From contig JABELC010000006.1 of assembly GCA_028455995.1 (NCBI GenBank), forward strand, positions 1,488,001-1,552,000: DNA of 64,000 nucleotides, written 5' to 3'. Shown here one piece after another: positions 55,655 to 64,000 of the stretch (its first letter is position 1; each line of letters begins with the position of its first letter). Position numbers and translations under genes: made by a program. The DNA is from Scleromitrula shiraiana. Lineage: Eukaryota > Ascomycota > Leotiomycetes > Helotiales > Sclerotiniaceae. Below the pieces are notes generated by a model. It searched no databases. It was not told the DNA's origin and was given only the letters and a program-made list of their open reading frames with translations.

Positions 55655-56398
55655 CTAATCGTAAAAGAAGTACAAAGCAGCGTAAGGAACGCTAAGCACA
55701 CCAGAGATGGCGCAAGTAGTGGTTGGGTTGCCACCAGCCGTCTCAACACGGTAAACCTCTGAGAGACCAACGGATGTGTAGGTGTTCTTGGCTTGCAATT
55801 GCAACCAATCGACAGCACCAGTGTTATCAGGTCCGGGGCTCGCATCGAGAGGAGCAGCGATACCGGCGGTTTTACCAGCATGCAAGATTTTAGAAACGGT
55901 GCTCAAATCGAATGTGGGAGTACCAGCAGAATCAAAGAAGTGGTGTCCGAGAACTGAGAGACCTTCAAACTTGGTGGTGGTTGAGTTTGGGAGGTCGGTG
56001 TAGACGGCGACGGCAGGTAGATCGTCAACTGTGGAACACCCAGCGATGGAGGTGGCATCATAGAGAGTCGCGACGGCACCAAGAGCAACGGGAGTCGCGC
56101 CGACAGCCGAGCAGGTGTAGTTTTGAACACCGCGGCCAAGGGCAACATAAGCGAGGGAGACGCCGCTTGGGGCAGGAAGTGTGGTGGTAGCTGGACAGAA
56201 AAATGTTAGCGGGTCCCGATTGACGCCAGAGTGGGGTAGACGGCAAATTGGAAAAAGCTTACCTCCTTGGACTGGCAAGGTTGGGGTTCCAGAACTAGAT
56301 ACAGCGGTAACTGTTGCGATTGATGATAAGTTGGAGCTAGGAGGAAGAGCTGCCACGGCTGTTGCCATCAACATAACGATTTTGGTGAATGAAGGCAT
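55655..56398 (-). CDS. DUF3455-family secreted protein
   Basis: Two exons, 56398-56263 and 56190-55655, give 223 residues. A signal peptide (MPSFTKIVMLMATAVAA) comes first. After a Ser/Thr-rich linker, the family core reads TLPVQGATTTLPAPSGVSLAYVALGRGVQNYTC, PVALGAVATLYDA and VLGHHFFDSAGTPTFDL. It ends near YTSVGLSEVYRVETAGG and a Cys-containing tail. The intron separates the first G of the VQGA codon; without it the frame reads an unrelated GKLFPICRLP stretch. The family is widespread in fungal secretomes with unknown activity; older annotations call it malate dehydrogenase, which the sequence does not support. A GAT trinucleotide repeat lies about 220 bases upstream of the start. Confidence 0.85.
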   Translation of the reverse strand: MPSFTKIVMLMATAVAALPPSSNLSSIATVTAVSSSGTPTLPVQGGKLFPICRLPHSGVNRDPLTFFCPATTTLPAPSGVSLAYVALGRGVQNYTCSAVGATPVALGAVATLYDATSIAGCSTVDDLPAVAVYTDLPNSTTTKFEGLSVLGHHFFDSAGTPTFDLSTVSKILHAGKTAGIAAPLDASPGPDNTGAVDWLQLQAKNTYTSVGLSEVYRVETAGGNPTTTCAISGVLSVPYAALYFFYD

Positions 56399-56607
56399 GG
56401 TTTAGGTTGATTAGTATATCTAAGCTTCTGGATAAGGAGGAGATTGAATGAAAATCGACAAAGATCGTCGTGGATGTGAAGAATAGACTGGGAGGTATAG
56501 GACTTGGGAGAGGAGAGATATTATATCAAATATTATATATGAAGTTGGGAAGAAAGATTGTATTGATGAGGTAGAGGGTGTTGAGGATGAGGATGTATTG
56601 ATCTTGG

Positions 56608-56638
<31 letters not shown>

Positions 56639-57637
56639 GATGACCTTATACTAAAAACGAAGGGAACCATCTCAACTTATAGAATTTGGATCGAGGTAAG
56701 TTATATTCTAGATGTGGATGAACTGAGAGTAAAAGTAAGATCCACACAAAAAGGACCCGGTCAAAACATATTGACCTAAACAAACCCCGGTACCAACCTG
56801 CATGATACCTATTACCTACATGTTGTTTGTGGAGGAGAAATATCAAACGAACTCCTTGGCTCAGATTTCTTTCTTGGTATGCCATGGGGTATGAAATCAG
56901 ATGAATAAACGCAAGGATTGTTATCATAGTGGGTATTGAGGGGATATGAGGGTATCTCTCCTCAACCGAATCCCCTTAGTAACTTCAGCCCAAGACATCT
57001 CGCATATAGTGTGGGGAGAGTGAAGAAAAAAAATATCCCAATTATATATATAATTAGATGACGCTAGTAAAGCTAGTATTAATGCTAAGCTTTATTGAGT
57101 TTAATTCAAATGAATATTCCGTATCAAGGTATATATATACACTGCATGTGAGCTCGTACCAATTGTCGTCCAGAGTCCATTTTCATTTTCATCTAATTCC
57201 TTGGATCTTACTATCTTGGTCAATATCTCAACGTTCAACACTTAACTCTAAAATACCGCGTATATTGTATTGATCTTAGGAGTCTACAATTAGGTACATA
57301 TCAGTGACATAATATATTTGTGCCCTATAAGTACTTTTTAGATAGCAGCTTGCTGCCTTTTAAATTCTTGAGATGCGTACATAATCACTTTTTTAAAAAA
57401 AGAAAAAGTCGAATTTGTCAGAGAGCAACACGCAGGAAGTGTAGATGCCTAAGGCATTAAGGCATAGACATGTGACAGAGCTAGGAGGAGCCCACTCATA
57501 TAGATAGAACTTCCACTTCTAGATTCCTCTTCTTTAATGATTATTCCATTTCTCGTATCAACCCCTATCTGTGCACGCTTGAACTCTGTAACAATGAGGG
57601 TTTGAGGACTAGCCCCATGAATATAATAATAATAATA

Positions 57638-57675
<38 letters not shown>

Positions 57676-59949
57676 AAAAGAAAACAAGCTGCCTCCCGCC
57701 AGATTGTCCACGACTAGCAGGACCTCAGTACTGTACAATCCTCCTTTTTCTGGTTAGATGTTGCTGTATTTCGTTATATCGCTTCTTATCAACTAGATCC
57801 TTTTCACAATCTACTTTGAGGAGCGAAATTAGAATGTATCCTTTTGGTGCAAGAAAATATACGATTGATAGGATAGGCTTGTTACTATTGTTTCATCTAC
57901 CTCAGTCATAGGAACTCATCAATTGAAATCATACCTGCAGCGGGTATTGGAGAAGGATTAGCTTCAGCCTCACATACGCGTTCGTTTACTGTTACTACGT
58001 ACTGTTGCAATACTAATGCTACATTTATCCAAGCGGTTATTTTCTTGCAAATTATCAATCGTAAAATGAATTTATCGTATTTTTTATGCATCCTGTGAGT
58101 TAGTATAGTAGAACTGCAATATCTACTATGCATAGTAGTTATAGATTATCTATTGCGGAGATCTTCTATTCTAGCTTCCGTCTTTGAATGGTTGCAACTA
58201 TAAACTGTATTTTCTATTCACAGCATTGTACTACCTACATACCTAAGGCCTACGGACTTCCGTTACTATGTACCTAGCATGGATTAGATCCGAATACGTG
58301 ACTTGAACCATGTACTCCAAGTCTCAAAGGTGATCTTCACGGACGGTAATCAGCGGAAGGATGAACGGTAAACATTTTGACAAGCAAGCCTTTTCAACCT
58401 TCGAGACTTGAAAATGCATCTTTTGAGGGGTTATCACTTATCTTATGTTTGATAGTCGACCATGATACGAGCTGGCGGGACTTTTAAACGGGGAAACAAT
58501 AACGCTCATGCCTACTTAATAAACATCAAACATTTTCAAGAGCTAGAATCTAGCCGAAACAATCAGCCAAACGGTCAAGAAACAGTGACAAAAGCCCCTT
58601 TACTCCTCAAATTGATAAACATATCTAAACACCCCATTTTACTCTTCATTAACAATGGGAGAGGATTGACCACCAGCCATGTGGAAGAAACGTGGAGGTG
58701 GATCTATTTCGAGGGGGGCATTCAATGCTTCAGCTTCACCGGCATACTGCTCCGATGCTGACTACAGTACCGCAGCTTGACTCCTTTTCCGGAAGAATCA
58801 TTTTCAACTTCTATCTGACTTTTTTGACCACGGTGCCTAATCTCTTCTAAATATCGCCTTCAGAGGCGCCATCTCCAAAATTCTTTTAAAATAGTGCTAC
58901 TATAGCGGAGTAAGTTACATGCTAAGATTTTTTATCTCTATCTAATCTGTATGTACAATATTGGCAAGAATCCATGTTCGGTCAATGGAGCTGTGACACT
59001 CGCATACATTTCTCTTTCCATGACTTACTCAATACCCGAAGATGGTACTCCGACTTCCTATGGGTGCCCTAACTCTTCATGTATCCTTGTAAGTACAGTA
59101 CCGACTTGATAGAGTCGTACTGCTCAAAACAGCCCAATCGCGGCATCGGATACCGTTAAAAGTTCTGTGGATTACCTCAAAATAGAAGTCAATTGTGTAC
59201 CATACATATAGAGACTCGGTACAAATTACTTTATATTGTTTGTAGTAGGTTACATTAATGCAAGTGCCACCTAATGACTATTGAAGCAAAGTATCGTGAT
59301 CGAGCTAAATTTAATACATGCGGTAGTATACTAGACTTTCAACGAGAATTCTAGCCACTTTATTTTTACTAATTTTTATTAATTTGATATTCCTGGTTTA
59401 TTCGTTCTGCATAATCCTCTCGTTGCCGTGTTCCGAATTGGGGACAAAGAGGGGGAAAATCGAGATCTTACCTAGTGGCCAGTGGTTACGAAGCTTACAA
59501 GCTGTACGGTATCCAAATCTGGAATCTTCAATCCTTCAAATTAGTATTGCGAGCATAGAGATGACGAATTGATCTCAGATCAAGGATGTCACTTCCAACC
59601 GTTGGATATGTGAGAGCAATATGCGCCATATTCGCGATTTTGAACATGGGAACAAAACATGTCTAAAATTTCGATAAGAATAAGGAATGCCTACCTGTAG
59701 CCAGATATGGGATATAGTACGTACTGTTCTGTCTCATCCATTCATTCATTTACAAACCTCAATCGCGCTTCGTGGGATATCGATTCCGGACCAGTCCTTT
59801 CATCTAATAAGCATGGCGAGCGCGCACTTAGCCGCGTACCAACCTAATCATGTACCAACCTTAAAACTTCCGCTCATATCATATCCTATCTGTAAGAGTA
59901 ATGGATAAAAAGATGTAGTATTAAAGGGTTCCGAAGAGGAACAAGGGGT
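56399..59949. other. 3.5-kb gene-poor region with simple repeats
   Basis: Contains a GAT trinucleotide run (about 56610-56643), the TAA/TTA palindrome near 57624, and several frames of up to 99 codons (for example 58462-58761) without family resemblance. The DUF3455 promoter is at the left end. Base composition declines toward the A+T block on the right. Confidence 0.5.
57624..57653. repeat. 30-bp perfect palindrome of TAA and TTA repeats
   Basis: Five TAA units run directly into five TTA units, followed after one G by more ATT units to about 57674. It is a perfect cruciform-capable dyad built from a single trinucleotide. Confidence 0.9.
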
Positions 59950-62900
59950 AAAAGGCCCCTTGATAAGCTAATCTAAGCTAATCTATTCTAAAATAATAAT
60001 AAATGGGTATAATCTTGTATTTATTATATATATATAACAAATATCGAAATTTCAAAAATATTTTACTTTAAAATTTAATTATATAGATATTTTTTTTTTA
60101 TTTTAATTTTTATATAAAGATTTGTTTAAGTTTTTTAAATATATTTTTATTTATTATTTATTTATTTTATTTTATTATTTAATCTTTAAAATGTATTAAA
60201 TATTTTATTATAATGTTATTATTTTTTTTATATAATATATATTTATATAACAATTTCTTAAATACAAATTTTGGATTTTAAATGAATCTTTATATGAATA
60301 AATGATTATATGGATTTTTTATTAAATTAATTATTAGTTTTAAATAAACAATATTAATAATAAAATAAATTTTTATAAATAAAAATAATTTAATTTTATA
60401 TGTAAATTTGTTTATCTACTTTAATATTTTGAAAGAATCTATAAATTATTATTCGATTTTTATATTTTTTTTTTTAAAACTAAATACATTATAATCTTGA
60501 TATAACTATAATATTATATAATTATTTATTTTATAAAATATAGATTAATAATGTGTATTATAATAATGTTTTATTATTATCACAATTAATTTAATCATAT
60601 TTATTATCTTAATAAATATAGAATAATAATCGGATTTAAATATGGGTATAATAGGGTAAATAAATATAAATATAGCTTTTTGGGATAATTACTTATTTTC
60701 CATTAATTTAATTATTGTATTTATAATAATATTTAATAATTTTTAGATTTAAGAACTAAATATTATAATTATGATAAATTGTTTAATTTTTTAAAAAATC
60801 GAGTTTAATAAAGTTGCAGAGATAATAGGCAAAATTTTTAGCTAATATGTATTATTTAATAATAATGTAAAATAATATTTAAGTACGATTTTTATAATTT
60901 GATTAAATTATTTTAATATATTATTTATTTGTAAATGTTATATTATATTAAAAAATAATTTGATTTTTATATAATTTATTATTTTGTGTTATAATTCAAA
61001 TATAAATTTTTTGTTTTAATTATTAATAATTACATATAAAATTTTTTATAAAATTATAAAAAAATAATTGATTAAAATATTATTTTATTAATCTATAATT
61101 TAAGATATTTTATTTAATATTATAATAATTGTTTTTAATAATTTATTAATAATAAATAAAATATAATTATATAAATTAGAGATAAAATTAGGTAAAGTTA
61201 AAATAAAATTAATAAAGATAGTATAAAATAGATATATAAATATAATAATTGATTAAAGATTATTAAAAAGTCTATATTATGGTATTATTGATATTTTATA
61301 TAAGTAATAATAATATAAATATATGTATAATTTTTTTTTTAAAACAAAAATAAAAAAATTTTTAAAGACTTTTTTATGAATTCAAGTAAATCCTAAATAA
61401 CTAAACTAATTATATATATAATCGAATATCTTATTTATTATTGCTTTAAAGATTATTAAGCGATTATTTAAATATTTCTTATTAATTTTAATATATAATA
61501 TTTTTTTTTTATATATAAAAAATAATATTACAGCGTTTTTATATAATTTATTATTATTCTTTAAAAATTCGATTAATTTGATATATTATAAATCAACCAT
61601 ATATACTATCTTTAATTTATTTAATTATTTTATATTGATTTATATTATAGAAATTAGATAAATTAATTTTTTGTTTTAAATATGATTTTTAATAATTTAA
61701 TTTATTATCTTTATTAATTTTGACATATATTTTTTATTTATTTTTATAAAAAGTTTTGATAATATATTTAGAATAATATTTAATTTTTTAAATTTATAAC
61801 GAATTTCTAATTTAAAATATAAAAAATATTTTGAACTTTTTTAATAATATAAATTCAATTTTATTAATAAAATAAAATTTATTAAAATTTGAATTACGAT
61901 TTAGATAATAACTAAATAATCTATATAAATTATAATTAATAATTTTGCAAACTTAATTATATATTAGATATGATTAATAATCCAGTAAAAGTCTATTATT
62001 TTAAATTTAATTAACTAATAATTTTTTTTTGCAAATTTAATCAATTTGGATAAAAATATAATAAATTTTATTAATTTTTATATAAACAAATTTATCTTTA
62101 AATAATAAATAAATCTATTAATGCTTTCAAACGATAAATCGATATTAACATATAATTGCCACTTTATCATAAAATAATAAAAAATTATAAATTATTAAAA
62201 AACTAATTAAAAAGATTAAAATGATTTTTTTTTTATTCAATAATATCATCTAAAATTATTTTAGCCACCACTTTTTTTTTTGAATTTTTATTTAAAACTC
62301 TATATTTTTAAATACCTTATAAAAATTTTACTTTATATTTCTATAATATTTATATATATTTAATATAATATAGAATATATTAATGTATATATTTAGTCAA
62401 ATCTAGATAATATTTGAGATACTTTAAAGTTTTCAAAAATAAAAGCTTATAAATTATAATAAATTTATCTTCTACAAAAATTAAATCTAATATATTCATC
62501 TTTTATTTAAACAATACAATTATAAAATATTTAAAAAAGTATTTTTTAGCGGAAAAAACAATTTAAATAATAAAAAGTTTTTTAAAAATTTATAAAAAAT
62601 ACTTAATATATTCATTAAAAATTTTATTAAAAATAACAATATTATTAATATATATTTTAACAAATATACACTTATCTTATAAAACAATATCAATTCTATA
62701 TTATATATAAATTAATAAATTATAAAATTCTATAATTATATATCAGAAAGTTTTTTGCCTATAATAAATCAATATAATAAATCTATATTAATAATTTACT
62801 TTAATTTTTTATTAATAAAAAAAACTCATGTAATTAATAATTAAAATAAAAAAATATTTAAATATTATAATAATAATATTAATTTATATTAAAATAAAAT

Positions 62901-64000
62901 ATACATCATATAAAACAATTTCATTAAAACCATAAATATTAACAATAATTTTTTTTTTACATACACAATTTCTTTTTTTATCCATTAATATTTTTTAAAT
63001 AACAAAAATTAAAAACAAAAAAAATATAAATAATTTAATTTAATATAATTTATTTTATTTATAAAACTTATCAAAAGTTTTATCAATAAAAACTTTATTT
63101 TTATAATTAATTAAATAAACTTTCATTTAACCTAATTTATATTTTTTCTTTCAATTATTAATTAAATTAATCAACAACTTTTTTTTTAAAAATATAATAA
63201 CAAACTTTTCTATATCAATCCATAATTAAAGAAATCTAAATATAATTTTTTTTATTGCCTAAATTTACTATATATCGCCAAAAATTATGACTCTATTCTA
63301 TATAATCGATTTATAATAATTTTTCTTATTTATTTTAGATATTATAAATATTATAATTATTATTGATATAATCATTATTATTATCATTATTATTATAATT
63401 AATATATTTTTAATAAATAATCTTATTTATAAACCTAATAATTTCATAAACATTTAAGTAAAATAATATATTTTAATTTTATTTATTAAAATTATAATAT
63501 TTATATCTATATTAAAAATCTTTTTTAAATAATAATACTTTAATAAAATAATCATTTAATTCAATAAATTTTTTAATATAATAATTAAATAATAACCCAA
63601 TATCAATTACATAAAAAAAATAAAAAATTGTTATTAAATTAATTTAAATATTATATTATAATTTAATAACTTAATTTTTTATATTAGAATGGTTGCTGGA
63701 TAAAGATCATTCTACATTGGGACTAATATAATTATATAATCGATGGTTGATATATATCCCCTTATAAGATCAAAACCTTAATTAATCAATTAATAATATA
63801 ATCATATATCAATTTATAATACTCTTTTTTATATCTAACCTTTTATAGATTATAAACCTAAAAACATTTAAGGGTTACTAATTACATTCAACTCACTCAA
63901 ATCATATTTAAAAAGACCTACCTACTATTTCCATTTCAGATTCTTTATAAAAGATATAATCAAAAAGAAATCAAAACGAATTGCTAAAAATCAAACAAAT
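59950..64000. repeat. 4-kb A+T-degraded block, probable RIP-mutated repeat
   Basis: Almost no G+C except near the edges, with homopolymer and TATA-like runs and no open frame of interest. The left border is near 59950-60000, where AAGGGGTAAAAGGCCCCTT precedes it. The right side grows slightly less A+T-rich from about 63690 and runs out of the window. Skew changes along the block: G exceeds C strongly around 61140-61350, and C exceeds G strongly around 62600-63260. No terminal repeats were identified within the window. An A+T isochore or centromere-flanking DNA is an alternative. Confidence 0.7.

Noticed and set aside
58462..58761. 99-codon plus-strand frame
   Set aside because: No family resemblance; isolated in a gene-poor region.

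Overview
The window is nuclear DNA of a filamentous ascomycete. Genes carry one to five short GT-AG introns (mostly 45-65 bp) with CTAAC/CTAAT-like branch points. There are fungal-specific families (HET domain, Vps62, DUF3455) and blocks of almost pure A+T that look like repeat-induced point mutation (RIP). Protein character suggests a leotiomycete close to Botrytis/Sclerotinia; that placement is my inference from recall and was not searched.

Layout. 1-10 kb: a small secreted cysteine-containing protein, a Vps62-family protein and a dynamin-like GTPase. 10.5-12.3 kb: a DHA1-type MFS transporter. 12.5-14.6 kb: two adjacent inverted-repeat-bounded elements reduced to A+T, one with an exact 8-bp target-site duplication. 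14.9-17.6 kb: a HET-domain protein. 18.0-24.5 kb: a six-exon transaldolase and an A-T-R NRPS-like reductase in the same orientation, separated by 1.8 kb that contains a perfect 22-bp palindrome. 25-27.9 kb: a membrane-anchored GH3 beta-glucosidase (minus). 28.6-30.2 kb: two broken genes, a TPR-like protein and a royal-jelly/yellow-like protein. 31.7-39.6 kb: a 2H phosphoesterase, ribosomal protein eL42 (minus), a P450 and a SAP-like membrane protein. 42-46 kb: a secreted protein and an aspartic protease lacking an obvious signal peptide (both minus). 48-49 kb: a pseudogene with a repeat-rich tail and two in-frame TGA codons. 51-56.4 kb: mitochondrial release factor 1 (minus), gamma-glutamyltransferase and a DUF3455 secreted protein (minus). 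56.4-60 kb: no recognisable gene. 60-64 kb: a gene-free A+T block.

How the genes relate. Housekeeping genes (eL42, mtRF1, dynamin, Vps62, GGT) are interleaved with accessory ones (HET, NRPS-like, P450, MFS, secreted proteins). The most cluster-like stretch is MFS / HET / transaldolase / NRPS-like reductase / beta-glucosidase at 10.5-27.9 kb. Co-function there is a hypothesis only: nothing in the sequence proves shared regulation.

The least expected signals are structural. They are the two A+T elements with intact ends, the G-versus-C skew that flips between the two elements and again within the 60-64 kb block, a 12-bp repeat that keeps an LKKD reading frame inside one element, and the 22-bp palindrome. 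I rebuilt exon structures by hand from splice signals and reading-frame continuity; they have not been checked against RNA. I saw no rRNA, convincing tRNA, CRISPR array or bacterial-type operon.
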